Shown here piece after piece: positions 1 through 13,789 of a stretch of DNA of 64,000 bases. The DNA lies in contig OY720634.1 in NCBI GenBank assembly GCA_963169105.1, forward strand, positions 151,225,584 through 151,289,583. The letters run 5' to 3'. The DNA comes from Ceriagrion tenellum (lineage: Eukaryota > Arthropoda > Insecta > Odonata > Coenagrionidae). Numbering within the stretch: position 1 is the first letter of the stretch; the number at the start of each line of letters is the position of its first letter. Under the pieces are notes generated by a model that saw nothing but the letters and a program-made list of their open reading frames with translations, ran no database searches and was not told the DNA's origin. The translations under genes and the position numbers were made by a program.

Positions 1-311
1 AAAATTACAACCACATGAGTCAATAGATTTCACCATGGGCATAGTGATGGGTGCAATATGTGGGCGACAGCATGTGTTTACAGAGAATGTGCTGGCGGTA
101 GAAAAGAAAAACTGTAGAGATGGGCGCCGTCTAGATTTTGGTCGGCGTCGCGAACGCCAAACGCGAACGAGCAATTTATCGGCGGCGGCATGGTCAGCGT
201 GACCTGTTAAATTTTGTTCGTATACCGCAGGAAAAGTTAAAAGCAGGAAAATGTTAGTGCATATTATTTTAACCTTTCTACTGTTGACGGCTCTACTTGG
301 TGGAATAACAT

Positions 312-359
312 ATCGAGGGAGAATTTAATATTACTAAGTGTTTTAAATTCTCCCTCGAT
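312..359. repeat. Perfect 17-bp inverted repeat (hairpin)
   Basis: The arm ATCGAGGGAGAATTTAA (312-328) is followed, after a 14-nt spacer, by its exact reverse complement at 343-359. Pairing weakens outside the arms. No target duplication or neighbouring ORF explains it. It may be the remnant of a small palindromic transposon or a hairpin-forming transcript. The stem is short for an animal microRNA precursor. Confidence 0.85.
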
Positions 360-3300
360 TATTTTAACCATCAAAAATATATTGGGATATCAAAAATGAT
401 TCGCCATCATGGAACTAATTTGGGAGCATTGAATGCGGCAGTATGCCACTTTTTACAATGTCACAAAGGCACATTTAAGGCTACAGAAATAGAAAAGTAA
501 TAGGTTTTATCCCACAATATGCGAAAAAACTGAGCAAAAGTCGTAAGTTTGATGGAAATAAGCTTACTTAAATAGAATAATAGAAGAGCACTATGCACAG
601 AGTATAGTTTTCACTTATAGAAAGGATTACAGCGTTGCGAGTCCAGTCTTACTTTCTTGGTTATAACGGCGAGAATAAAATAATTGAAGCTCCGTTCCAA
701 ATGGTGGCGGGGATTCACAGGAACTAATCGCGCGCTTCAGTCGCTACCCATGGGAATTGAAAACGGAGGTATTTCCAGCATCTCAAGACTTGGTTCTTCA
801 AGATGTCCTAATGCGAGGAGCAGCAAGAGGAGTAGAAGAATTTGGGAAGAGACAATCCCAATGGAATTCGATGGATTATCAATTATCCTTAATTACTTCA
901 GTGTTCAACGATTCGCGAAGGACTAGAAGCCATTCACACCCTCCATACACGAGGTGCCCAAGAGGGCACGACCGTGATGGATGTCGTTTTGATTTCAATA
1001 GAGAGATGACGAAGGGCCTTCACCCTGATTCAAGAACGTCATGGGGTATAGCGATGTTTGCTGAGTCGGTTCACTGTGAAAGCCCGAGCCATGGATACAC
1101 CCCATGCTTTATAATATAGTTGAATTTAGTAGCAACTAAATTCTTGATGCCATCAGGTCCGATTCTCCGAGTAAAATAGTTTGATTACTCGATGCGGCAG
1201 AAATGAAAAATGCAAGCGGGAGATCGTAGCACCTTCAGCTGTGACGTTGTCCACGCATTAGATATATATCCTGGATTCACAAGAGTACCTCCGCTGAGAA
1301 CAAACGTAAAAAAAGGCGACGTGAGTAGAATTAAACGGCTAGAAGCGGCAAAAGATAAAACGTTCTCAGATGACCACCCAGAATCGTTCCCAAGATGAAG
1401 TAAAATTAATTTGTGAAGAATTTATAAGTTGAAACGCAACTTTAATGCCCGACTCACATTTTAAACGGTTGAGAGACAACCCTGTACCGTACTTCATGAT
1501 ACGACCGCAGGTTCACCGCAACAAACAAGGCCTTTTAAGTAGACTTCAAAAATACACAGATTAAATGTTTCTCCCTAAGTTGGTATTTGTGCGGGTAAAA
1601 TTTGCAGTCGGGGACATGTAGTACCGGTACGTTTTTAAAGAATAAATTTCCTCGAGAAACTTGGTGAGAGCATATTAAAAGTTGTAGCCGGAGATATGTT
1701 AAACATGAGCATAACATATTTACACTTCTCTTCAGGTCGTAGGAAAAGTTCATAAGTACTAGGAAAGTGAATGAAAAGAAGAGATATGTTTCCAATGATA
1801 ACAGCAATTTTAGACATCGTTGGCACTAATAAATACCCATTTGTGGATCTTGTAATGTAAAATAACGTATCGTGTTTTTCCATGTCGCAGAAGAACGTTA
1901 TAAGAACTGGGGAAAAGAAGTAAAATAAGAGAGAAATTTCTCATGAAAACAGAAATTTTAGAATTCGCAAACAGTCAGAAATGCCCATTTCCTGAATCTA
2001 ATATTTATGAAAATTGCATTTCGCGTTCTGCCATGTCGTAAATATGAAAAAAACACATCAGAGGCAAAGACAAATACAGCAAGAAATACAACCGTACATA
2101 ATGGACGCTTGAACGAGGAAGCAATACGGTAAATGTGACGAAAATTACTCCTACAGAGACTTAGCCAATTTTCATTACCCACATATCTATTGAATGATAG
2201 CAGGAGTTCATGACTGAGTACAATGGAACTACTTAACTTGACAGATGACCGAAACACGTTTTCTTAAGTTGTAAGAACGTTTTCCTCAAGGCTATGGATT
2301 GGGTCAGATGGAAAACGGGGATGGAGTACCATACCATAGAGTATTGTATGGAAGATTTCGCTGGCTTATAGGACGCCGTTTCTCTAACGCAATTTACTCT
2401 ACGCCTAAATTAACGATGGCCGTAAGGACGGAAAGATAAAGAATGTAACATTTTAGCACTTATGAAATTTGCAAAATGAAACAATATTCACATGCCTAAC
2501 AAAATATTCGGGATATGTGAGGTAGAATTGCGCATCCATTAGTCAGGAGGAGTACACAGATATCGGTAATTAATTTGCATCAAAGGATTCTTAAATAATT
2601 AAAATAGGAGGTAAGATTTAGCCACAAATGGAAACATCCTAAATTTGAAAGCATTAATTCAGTTAGTCAGCAATTCTAAACCAAATAACTGCGCGCATGA
2701 TAATACAATCTCCAAACAATCCAAACCTAATGATTGATAGGCAAATGAAAATGAAATACTCCATACTCGTAATAAAAACACCAAGAAATTGTATTATCCA
2801 CATGCATTCCATCGTAAGCGACCACGAGGCTACCGAAAATGAATGCTATAGCTAAGATGAAGGTCCAAGCCTTGATATTCTCATGATCGAGCGAATTTTT
2901 CATCAGCTATAGATTAATACATTGATTAGTAATTTTTATCTTGAAATTTGAACGTAAAAAAATTCTCACATAGCGGCAGGTGTCAACAATGAGTCCCACA
3001 TGCTCATTACAGTAGGAATGACCAAACATAACCGGTAAAACACCGGGTCAATTGCAAAATAATTTTTTCTAGTGGGAAAAAACAACCCACATCAAGATAA
3101 ACCGATAACCACTTCGTTTCTTTTTTAGGTATAAACTGGGCCTGCTTCTCAAAGCTGTAACTCCATAAGTAACAAGCCAATTCATTCACAAGATAAAGAT
3201 ACATGGCATGTTGCTTTTAATCATGTGTTTCGTCATATTTTTCATTTCGTAAAGACAACATGTTTTTGGGGGGAGAAAGTTTTTTTATGCGAAAGTTTCG

Positions 3301-3920
3301 CGAGGGTGCACAGGGATCATATATCAATATTTAACAATATACATAACATGTCATGTCAAATCATATGAGAGGTAAAAAGGCGGAGAATAAATTTCCAAAC
3401 TAAAATGACAAATCGCTATGAACTATAGTAACTTGAGGTTACTCCGACGCTGTAACGTTATTATACCGGACGTACTTCTTTTAGGAAGTATAATCACAGC
3501 ACAACATGGTAACTTAGCAGGCAAGCAATTTAATTAACGGTCAGTTTGAGTTTATGTTTCACTGTAAGTGTAGAACAAACGACTTTTTCTCATAATGTTC
3601 ATGATATGCCAATGAATATTTTAACTTGAAATGCCACTTGGAATATTTTAAGGTAGAGAAACTCGAAATAAATAGCAATCCTCAAATAATTGCTATGGAC
3701 TGGATGACGTCCGCCATTTTCATTCCCAGAATCTTTGTTTATTCGTGGAGATTCACAAGCCCTCTGTTCTCGATAGTAAGTCACACTTGAACGAATCCGA
3801 TTAGTAATTTGTACACTCGTAACAAGTGAACTTGCACCTTTGAGAGACAGGCCTCAGGAAAATAGTCTGAGAAAAACCGGAAGGCTGCACTCTTGTGGCA
3901 AGCACCGGTAGTACTTGAAT
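360..3920. other. AT-rich stretch without recognised features
   Basis: All ORFs here are under about 125 codons and show no domain I recognise. I see no tandem repeats, tRNA-like boxes or reverse-transcriptase remnants. It may be intergenic or intronic DNA. Confidence 0.4.
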
Positions 3921-4060
3921 CAGAGCCGGCCTAAATGACTAGCGGCGCGTATGTATGATTGAAATAGTTACAATATTGTTGAGAATGGCGTATTTAAACT
4001 AAAAAGCCTTGGACAAGTTCAATACTGGAGCTTACACAATGAAGTCATTTAGGCGCCACG
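3921..4060. mobile_element. Possible short TIR element (hAT-like end motif)
   Basis: The left end reads CAGAGCCGGCCTAAATGACT. The right end (4041-4060), read on the other strand, starts CGTGGCGCCTAAATGACTTC, so both share CCTAAATGAC in inverted orientation about 140 bp apart. A start of CAGAGCCGGCC resembles ends of hAT-type elements in animal genomes (family knowledge, not a search). I found no clean 8-bp target duplication, so this could be a decayed copy or chance. Confidence 0.35.
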
Positions 4061-4611
4061 ATTAATTTACGCACTATACCTCCTTTCAGAGAATAAGATA
4101 TTTTTCATTTGCAGCGATGTTCGGCAGAGAAATAGAGGGAAATTATCAGGCTAGGCATCCAAACATTGTGATTCGAAACATTTTATCCATCTATTTATGC
4201 ATTGTTACATTTTGTTGGCAAAACTACCGACTCGGGTAATTTTTACACCATGATATTGAGGACCTAAATGCTTTGCTTCTATCTTTAATGCGCTCCTACG
4301 GATAACTGGCTTGATTTTATGAGTCCATAGTTTGTTTTTAAGCCAGAGATGACAATGGAGTACGAATTTGTATTTCTCCTTGCGAACAAACTTGCCAGGA
4401 AGAACATGGAGTAACAAGAGCTCACCGTTTGCACGAAAGTAGTTCAATATAGATTCTATTGAATCCAAGATGAATTGCAAACAATGGACATTTTGTCTTA
4501 TGCATTTCATACCGTGGATATTAAACATCATTGAACATGAACAGTGTAGAAGACAGCAAATGACAAGCAAATGCAAAGTAAAGAGTAACCCAAATTTTCA
4601 AGGAAAGTACA

Positions 4612-4843
4612 GGAATTTTGACCCTTCCGCACGATTTCGGTCACTCTGGTGGCCATCGACAGGACGAGTTAAATTCTCGCGAACATGCGCGTAACATTGT
4701 CCGAGTCCAAATCCGAGTGTACTCAGGACTTACTCGGGCTGGACCCTCGGACAGAAGTTCGTAGGTGTTCGCTAGAATTTAACCCTTCCTGTCGACGGTC
4801 ACCTCGGAGACCGAAAGCCGTCGTACGAGTCAAAATCCCTTGA
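4612..4843. mobile_element. Fold-back (long-hairpin) element, about 230 bp
   Basis: The left half, read forward, aligns with the reverse complement of the right half along nearly the whole length. Paired blocks include TTTTGAC, TTTCGGTC, TCGACAGG, GTTAAATTCT, GCGAACA, TGTCCGAG and CCGAGT, with about 75-80% identity by eye. The symmetry centre is near 4728. The result is an imperfect hairpin with arms of roughly 110 bp, as expected for a fold-back MITE or a diverged inverted duplication. No transposase ORF is present and I could not define a target duplication. Confidence 0.75.
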
Positions 4844-4860
4844 CGACTAGATTTAAACTT

Positions 4861-7800
4861 TAATGTAAACGATCATCCTAAAGAAAACCAATTGTTAATT
4901 GAGACTTCAATTAATGTAATTGACTACTTGCTCTTCATCACCTGCAATGTTTAGCTCGTATATTTAACCATAAACGTACCCACATTTACCCACATACATG
5001 CGAGCATAGTACAAATTCGTACGTTATAAAACGTAAAAATGACAGGTCGTCTTCATAAGGAAATAAAACCCAAGTATTTTTCAAATTTATTATAACCGGA
5101 TAGTCTTACACTCGTTCTTTCCTCATAAACGCCCATGGCGACATAGAAGGCGAGAACAAGTGACGCGGCAGCCGAAGTGTATCGCTTTCAGGTGACTTTG
5201 CTGCAATTACTCATCGACACGACTCGGGTCACCTCATGAGGTGAACGAGAACAGGGGAGGAAGGTCGACGGAGAGCGCGGGAAACGTCGGCGGGCGCCAC
5301 GGAGCTCCATTTGGTCCCACTGCATCCGCTCCCGCGACTCAATCCCAAGTTGCGTCACCCTCGGAGACAGCGCCCCCTCCAACCCTTCCGGTGGCCACGC
5401 CCACTCGACCGGAACTGACGACGGGAGCGGCGGCTGCGAAAAACGCGCGACTCATTAGGACGCGCGGGGAAAATTTTTTTTCCAAGAAAACGTTTTCAAA
5501 TACTAATCATCAACATCGTCAGATATTATCTAGAGGGACATGAGTGGGAGGGAGCCGTTTCCTCATTTATCGCTTCCGATAACCGTTGCATTCCTTCGTA
5601 AGTTTTATTATCGCCTCACAATTTTCCCAGTCCTCTCCCAACCTCAGTCTTCCTCCACCATTGTTTCCATTCAATCTCTTTACATAAGAATCTATAAAGA
5701 AGAGAAAGTGTTTTAAATCCTCTTTCCGTTACCGTTTTCATGAGACCTATTTCTCAGAATGATATGTCCAACAAGATTGTTTTCATTGGACATTTTTCGT
5801 AATAGCTCTTCGTAGAACTATGAATTATAAAATGTTTTATCATCATGGACCTATACCTGTCAGTTCCCACATTGAATTCGGGGCTAGATTTTCTCTATTG
5901 AGTAAGTCCACCGGAATACGGATGGCGGTCCTATCTCTGGATGAAGACGCTAACGATAAGCAGTAAGAAAGAGTGTGATAGGCGTCGAAATCTAGAAGGT
6001 GTAGGGCTTCATCTGAGGGTAAGACGGCCTAAAATGATATGATTTCCTTCGGACATTTTTGCTGATTAATTGGAAGATGCTAATTAAAAGGTAGTCAGCC
6101 ACCCGTGGTAGATGGCAGTGGCTACTATTCACATGAACGCAGGCGGAGACACCTCGCAGGCTGGGCCACAGAAACACTCATTACACTTCCGACACACGTC
6201 GTACAACCTCAGCTAATTATTTCTCTAAAACGCCGTAGCACTATGAACCACGTTTCTATTCAGAGGAGAAGCAGCTCTTTAATTTTTTCTCTTGCGTGCT
6301 TTACAGTAGAAGACATCACCGGATTCTCTCGAGAAAGATATACCGGAGGTAAAATTCTCTCCAAATCGCATTACTTTGGACTCTTCGGGAAAGTACATCA
6401 GTCAAGAACGGTAAGTGGCACAAAAGGCATAAGTATTTACGAAATGAAAAGGCCCGAATCAGGTGACTTCTGGAGCGGTTTCTACCGCGATCCAGTGTGG
6501 CGACGACTCATGCTCTTTCAATAGAAACGCAGATGTACGTATGGTTCTTAGAAGGTTAAGTAGTGGTTTGCAGGTGAAAAGCTATCTTCAATACGAATGT
6601 TAGGAATACGAATATAAGGAAAATCATTGTTATATTAGATAGAAAACCTTAGCGTACGGATGAAACGCAAGTAGAACTAGAATTAGGCTCGAGGGGACTC
6701 GACGGTTACAGCTCATTTCGCACTCCTCAAAACTTACTGATTTCAATAGAAATGGAGCTCAGAATGAATTTATAAAAATCTCCACCAATGCATGAAAGTT
6801 GGTACAATTAGCTTTTATCATTTAGAGATTTTCATACTGTTTTGGAAACAAAATTAATCGCATTGGGCGATAATAGTCGCTTCCTATAACGTACTCTCAA
6901 CCACCACTGAACTTCAGCGAGAAACGCAGTTTCTGGAATTCGACACACGTCCGTTTCTCCATCGTGCTTTCTCTCTCCGGCAGTTCCCGGCGGATGTGCT
7001 GCTGGGGACCACGCCGATGTTACCGGATTAATTTGGCGCAATTTGTAGTTCAAAACAGTAGTTGAGGATTTCTTAGTGGTGCAGGTTACACACATCCACA
7101 TCAAATTCCGACGACGATGAAGTAGTACGACATGTAGTACGGAAGAGAAAAGGTTAGTGGGAATACGAAAGCGAGGGAAACTTGATTTTTCTCATAGATT
7201 GGAATGCGGCGGCAAAAGAAGGACAAGAAAGTATAGCTATAGAAAAAGGAACGATAGAGGAGAAAGACTGAGTTATGCGCGCAAAATGGCATTCTCCACA
7301 CAAAATTGTGGTTCGGCAACCAACCGCGAAAAAGGCGCATGTGGAAAATACCAGGAGATAGAATACGAATATACCTGATTGATTATTTGCACATTAATGA
7401 TACCGCAAAATTCGAGTAAAAGATTGCAAGAGCTAATGCAAGAGCTTCAGGGTTAACACTCCGTAGAACTTCCGAATTTTTTCCAGGGTACACGCTGCGT
7501 TTGCCCTGATTATTTCTAGCTTAGTTTCTACTCATAGGTATTCTTCAATTCCTACCCAGTTCTCTTTTAGGAATTCATAGGAGTTAAAATGAGAAAAAAA
7601 TTAAACATAGTTACCCACTTCCACACTAGCCACGTAACACACCAAATGTATTGGAGATTGTTACCAATTAACAAAAGGGTAAGCTATGAGGTCTATTTAA
7701 GGAGGCTCCCATGCAACTGCGTGAGTCAAAACAGATACTAACCTAAACTTTTTTGCAAATGGTTTCATAAATCCTTATTCCACTGATGTAGAGCGATTGC

Positions 7801-8100
7801 TATTGGAAACCAAAATAAAGGGCAAAAATGTCAATTGCTCCACGAATATATTTTTGATTAACACTTTTTTATATCCATAGATGCCGAATGCAGCGCCATT
7901 TATACGGAATCACCACATCTCGACTTCAATTCCCGCAGTAATTAGCTAGTAACTCAAAAATAAAAATTGTAAGATGCATCTATCTCATTTTTCATCAATT
8001 TTTTGGAATTTATCGCTTTTTAAAAACATTTTTCCATGAAAAGGGCATTCATAGTAGACTTAAAATATTGTTGCACGTGTTTCTCTCATTTTACAATTGA
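4861..8100. other. No recognised gene; GC-rich patch at about 5120-5470
   Basis: Most of this stretch is AT-rich with short ORFs that I cannot assign. The patch at about 5120-5470 is richer in G, C and CpG and holds a plus ORF of 100 codons (5241-5543) and an overlapping minus ORF of 64 codons. Both are rich in Pro/Thr/Ala or Arg, which fits base composition and not a known domain. I do not call either a gene. Confidence 0.4.
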
Positions 8101-8110
8101 ATATCATGTA

Positions 8111-8276
8111 CAAGGGTTGCGCAGAAAGTAATGTCCCACAAAAAATAAAACTCTTGTCTTTTGTCACTTAGTGGTATTCCATGGTTAACAACTTTTATTC
8201 ACAAAACTTTTCTTTACGTGGTATTGTAAAAGTTTTGTGAATGAACTTTGTAATGACCCACATTAAAAAAAACTCC
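8111..8276 (+). mobile_element. Possible mariner-type terminal repeat with adjacent hairpin
   Basis: The segment starting CAAGGGTTGCGCAGAAAGTA directly follows a TA dinucleotide (8109-8110). This resembles one end of mariner/Tc1-type elements, which insert at TA (family knowledge). Inside, TTCACAAAACTTTT (8198-8211) pairs perfectly with 8228-8241 across a 16-nt loop. A partial direct repeat, GTAATG-CCCACA, occurs at about 8128 and 8250. The partner terminus and a transposase were not found, so at most a truncated or rearranged copy is present. Confidence 0.35.
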
Positions 8277-8279
8277 CAA

Positions 8280-11200
8280 ATAACAGAAATTCAGGCGTTG
8301 AAACAATCATCGAGAGATGAATTTCCATTGGTCGGAAAGCATTACCAGGTTATCACGACGATACCGCATCTTACAACTGAGTGCTCTGACCAATTTTGTG
8401 GACTGTTCAACGGACAGACTGCAAGATTAGACTCGCAAATACCAGTGTGACACAAACTCAAGACGTGAAAGATGGTCAATTGCTTCGTAATTTTTCTTCT
8501 TCTGTAATCCATATTGAATAATGACACTGGGTACTTTTCCACTAAATTACTTTGGACGACCAAGAGGTAGTAATAGCAGAGAAAACCTGGCTCCATAACC
8601 AGAGCGGGTGCTGACAGGGCATAAACCCAGGTGAATCGCTGGAGGGAGGCATTATAACTTGAAGGAGAGTATGTGGAAATTAGAGTGAGTAGATAAAACA
8701 TCATTCTTTCATACGTTTAAATATCGGTTGTGCACAAAAATGAATTTTGAGAAAGAATGTGGAGCAACCCTCGTAATTTCAAGTTAAATTTGCGAAATAA
8801 ATAGCACAGAAAGGTAAAATTTTGTTGTGCACATCTGATAGATGAGATATTTTCTCTAAGTATCCATGATATGAATGATAGACAAATTTGTCCTTTCTCA
8901 GCGGAACCTCTTTAATTCCTTATTCTATACACCATTCAACCTTTTTCGATCGGTACTTTTGAATGACACCTCTGAAACATCACCAATTTCCATCATATAC
9001 CTTCAATTATTCTAGTCGCAGGGAAAAGTGCAGGACACTTTACGAAAGACTAAAATGACATTTTACGAAAGACTAAAATTACATAATAGCTTTGATTTCG
9101 CTCTTATACACGTGATTTAAGGATACGCGAATGTTGATACAGAGATATGGCTGCTATTGACTGATTTCAAGATTTCTCGGCGAATCTCCCGGTTGAAAGT
9201 CACCTGTTTTCCACCGGGTCACATTCTTTCTATCTTCCGAAGTTCCGAATAATGAATCCCCCAACGCCTTTAGGGATGTTGGAGTCCTAAAACCTTCGCT
9301 CAATTTGTCCGCCTTATACGTATACCGACCGTGACAGGGTCAGGTGGTTGGCAGCCAACATTCTTTCAAATTATGTCATACTTGGTCGTCAGATGCGTCT
9401 GTTTAAGGTACTGTATTAATCGACTGCTACTAAAAATATTTTTAGACTTTGAATAAACGATGATTCATATGAATTATTACAATCGAATTAATCATTGAGA
9501 CAGTGAGTGAACAAATATAAAACTTTAACGGAAATAACTACTAAGTTACAGAATCTGGTAAAAGTATACTTCAAACAACAAAACTGAGTTTCCATTGCGG
9601 AATGCGATAGATTTCTGCATTTACACGTGAATGTTAATTGAATTAATGGATCATTCACGACTTAAGGATTAAAACCGTAGGCAATATTGTAAACGTACAG
9701 CCGTGGCATGTTTTGCCAAAATTCGGGGGTATTAACTGAACAGCAGAGAGTGACGTCCATTTTTATTGTTTTCACGATCGCGGTTTCAGCGTCTCTGAGT
9801 ATTTGGCCCGTCTTCATAGTCGTATCATAAGCAGTTACTTGACACATATCAAATTCGTGATTAACACACATGAAATCTATAACTCAAGAGCTTCATAAAG
9901 ATCGTATTGTTTCAGTTTGAGACCAACTGGTTTCATATTCATTCCACATTGTTAACAAGCCCATACTAATGTACACGAGCACGTATGGTTTTAATAGTCG
10001 CCGAAGCTCGTTTGTGGAATAAGACAGCGAATAATCATCAAGTTGACCTCGACCTCATCTTAAATACACCATCTTAATGATTTCTGCAGTACATATTCTC
10101 GTCGATTGAAGTCGAACAGTTAATATACTTCAATCCCTTGATTGGATCGATCGAAAAGTGAATATACTTCACATCTTGATTGAATCGAACGTCTACGTTC
10201 TTTATTAGATGTCATTAAAATGCAGATAATATCTAAACTGAATGTAATTAGACTGGAATACAAAGGAATAGATGACAAGCAAATGGAATAATTTTCGAAA
10301 TGAGAGAAACGCGCAGAGGTACCCTTCATTATGCATCATTCAAGGTATGTATCCACTTTCACGTAACTTACTACAGTGAAATCCGGTCATAACGCGGGTC
10401 TCGGGAGACAGATGTACACCCGCGCGCGAGAAGGTAGAAGTAAAAGCGTCAGCGTTACAATTTCTGTACATATAATTGAAGATCAAACAAAAACATGCGG
10501 CAATGTTCACATTACTTTCGTATGGACGAAATTATGGTTTCACCTTCGCGTATTTTTATGTTCTGGCTTTTGGGTCTACTGTCTAATTGTTGCATGTCTG
10601 CAGACACAAATAAAACAATTATAAAAGGGAGAACAACTGGATGCAGGCGATCTAAATCTCAAAACTTCCACACATGCCCTTCTTTTCCGTAAATGTACAC
10701 CGCACACACGATCTCTCCATTAATTTATCTCGCCTATACACGAGGCCAATGTCACGACACGTAACTGCGAATGACTCACCAAATTCCCGCAATCAGTTGA
10801 AGGTTTCGACTCTGGGAGGCCACTTCTTACAAATGGCACGCGAAAACTACTCGCCGCGCAAAGAAAGGTTGAGTCAGAGATTTCCATTGGTGATCCAATT
10901 TGACATCTGGATACCGAGCCAACTATGCGAGCGGTAAAACACTAAATGGTTTAAAAACCGTCAGTTATAATAGTGCAGTAGAGCATTATACCTACGACTA
11001 ATGCGGTAGGAACTGGCTTTCACAGCCCAACCGTGAGGTTCATCAGATGAACAACTTGTTTCAAATTTGTATTGAGAGCACGTTTTCACTTATGTGATAC
11101 TTCTTCATCGCCTAAAAAAAATCTGTCACGTAATACATATTCTTCTCATGATTCAAGAGCTGAACTGGTAGTTACATCTGTATTATTTAGGGAGCCAGAG

Positions 11201-12400
11201 AATAATATTGGGTGAATGTGGGCCTTTAGGCAAAGAATGCGCGTTTACAGTACGATAATTATGAAGAGAGAAATTGAGAAGTAACCACGTCAGAGTTTGT
11301 TGACCTTAATAGAAGAATGCTTCGCGGCGTATTTAAATTATGCCAGGGATTATTTGTTATCAAAGAAACTTACATTTTTTAGACATGAAAAGACGTAAAT
11401 ACCTCCTTCCTATTTTATCTCGATTTCACTGATATGTTCCTTATCAAGAGCGTTTCAGGACAATATTTCTTTGCTTTTACCGCATTTAAACCATTAATAT
11501 AATAATAAAATCCAATATTAATGCGATTGTTTGATTCACAGAAAGATGATTACGGCGTAAATAAATGTAATTGTGATTGATTGATATAACTCGCATTTGC
11601 AAAAGGTCAATCTTATCTTCGTGAAGACCGTCTCATTTTGTGACTATAGAACCGTGGCTCAAATAAAATCACCTTCGGCAATACGGCAATTTCCATACAT
11701 GCGGTCTCAAGTCACGACTGGCCATACGGGCCACTTTTCTTCAAGAGCGACATTTTTCTCCACCAGCAACGGCAATTTGTCACGTTGATGAAAACTAGAT
11801 GTTATATTTATACCATTGACAGAGACGGCAAGACGTTAAAATCGTGAATAAGATGATGATGAAAAGTTGTTGAATGCCGAAACGATAGTTTTCCTTAAAG
11901 TATTCGATAATCTTCCATCAATTAAGTTATCGACCAATTATATAGATGTTTAATGGATAGCAAAGACCAATCAGATTAGCGGAAAAACCGTCGGTACGAA
12001 TCTATGTTTCAATACTGCTAAACAATTTTGATTTCGTTTTTCGTGTTATACCATAAACATATAATATCCAAGACAAAATATTAAGTATTGTGTGCTCATA
12101 CAGACATACCTACATTCATAAAATATTCCTCTTCCTCATGACCCGTTGAAATTCAGTGGCATCTTAGTATCGAACAAATTTCAATTGCATTAATGCAGCG
12201 AGCGTTAAAGAAGCTCTGGTGTTCATATGACCAGATTAATCCCACCTAAAACCTCAATGTAACGATCGATATTTTAGCCAACCATCCATTCTTCAGGTAT
12301 TATAATATTTTGCGTTAAATTTGATGATCACAGAAAAAAGTTTGCACGTGATTGTAACTTGGTAATTAGAAAATAACCGCATAATGGCTTCGAATTCTTT
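8280..12400. other. AT-rich stretch without recognised features
   Basis: Only short ORFs without known domains occur here. A 20-22-bp sequence around TTTACGAAAGACTAAAAT is present twice in tandem near 9037-9080. Nothing else stands out. Confidence 0.4.
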
Positions 12401-12419
12401 TCAGTTATTCAGTCACCAC

Positions 12420-12512
12420 TTTTCGCGGAAAATCGACGAAATTCCACACTTTTTCCCGATAGTTTGCTTTTCCCGGGATTTTTCACACTTCCCCGGATGA
12501 GTGACCTATTAC
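12420..12512. repeat. Possible fragment of a TTTTCCCG-rich dispersed element
   Basis: The stretch contains repeated TTTTCGCGG, TTTTTCCCG, TTTTCCCGGG and TTCCCCGG blocks between AT-rich flanks. The stretch at 22498-22625 has a similar style (GGGTGTCC, TTTTTTTTCCCGAGTTTTTC, TTTTCCCAGGG). I recall insect MITE-like repeats built from such motifs, but no terminal repeats or target duplication are visible. Assignment is tentative. Confidence 0.3.
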
Positions 12513-12659
12513 TATTACTGCCACCTTTCAAGATAATTAGCACGATGAATTTCACCGTCAATTTAATTCTGTTTGCAATAAAACTGAAGTTCCAAGGAAA
12601 TAAAATGTTCATTGAAAATGAATCAACAGCAAAGAGATGGAAACAATAAAAGTATTATC

Positions 12660-13700
12660 TTTACAGCGACGAAACATTAAGCAGAAGGATACACGAGGAT
12701 GAAGATGAAAAAGAACACCCCATACCGAGATCAGAAATCGATACTGGGGTCATGGATCTGAGAGAGGGACAATGGAGCCAGTATTCGATGAAATTGTCCC
12801 TCAGCCTAATCCCCCTAAAAGCCCAAGACTAATCATAGAAAAGAAACTTCAGAAGACCCACGCACACTTGCTTCACCGATCTAGAGGAAGCATTGACAAT
12901 TTGGTTTAGGACAGAACGCTGACTACATCGAAAAGAATGAGTGTGTCATTTAATGGCAAAATAGTAGTATGCAGGCTGTATGAAGAACATGTGACAGGAA
13001 TAAAATGTGCCGTTAATGCAGAAAAAGTAGAATTAAAGCAGCACGACAAGGATGAGGTTTGTCACCAATGGCTACTTTGGTTAATATTTACATTGAAAAA
13101 GCGATTAATTAAGTAAAGAAACAAATAACGACAGGGACTCAAGGTCCTGGAGAAAATCACCTTTGCCGACAATGAAGCGACTCCGGCAGAGATGAAAGGT
13201 CGGACGAGAATGCTGAACTATTATGACAAAACATTGAATAAATAAAAATAGAAGAAAACGCTGAGAAAAACCACAATTTTGGTTTCTCGAGGAAATCGAG
13301 AAGATTGAATCAACGTCAAACATGGACAGCAAACCCTAGCGCAAGAGGAAGAATGTCGCTCTCTGAGAAGCAGGCTGCACTGAAATAGAATAAGCAAGAA
13401 AAATGTTGTGAGCAGAATATCACACGGAAACGAGGTATTCCATCAGAAGATAAGTCTGCTGACAGCTAGAAACACAAGCCCAAAAGTATGGAAGCAATTC
13501 ATTCAAACTTAAGTTGGATCACGGACTTATTCAGCAGAGAAATCTGGACAACGACAAAGTAGAACAAAATACGTTAGAAGAAATGGAGGTACTGCGTCAC
13601 CAAAGAATAATGGGGATTAAATGAACGAAAAGACTCACTGACGGAGAAGTCTTACGACGATCCAGAGAAAATAGAAGCACAATGAAACTACGCTGAGAAA
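12660..13700 (+). mobile_element. Decayed LINE reverse-transcriptase region
   Basis: Joining frames by eye gives reverse-transcriptase-like blocks: NIYIEKAIN (from about 13089), then KVLEKITFADNEA, then MLNYYDKTLN. These match the order of the palm region in non-LTR retrotransposons of the type seen elsewhere in this window. The catalytic FADD box reads FADN (13162-13173), so the second aspartate is lost. A downstream block around 13440-13520 (LLTARNTSPKVWKQFIQT) fits the post-RT linker of the same family. Many stops and frameshifts make this an old dead copy. The 5' boundary is a guess. Confidence 0.65.
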
Positions 13701-13789
13701 AAGAGGCAAATCTCGAAACTACATCAGCAATAAAACCGCCGTTTCCAGGATAATGAATTCGGGGCCGATGAAGTAAGTGTCTGGATATA

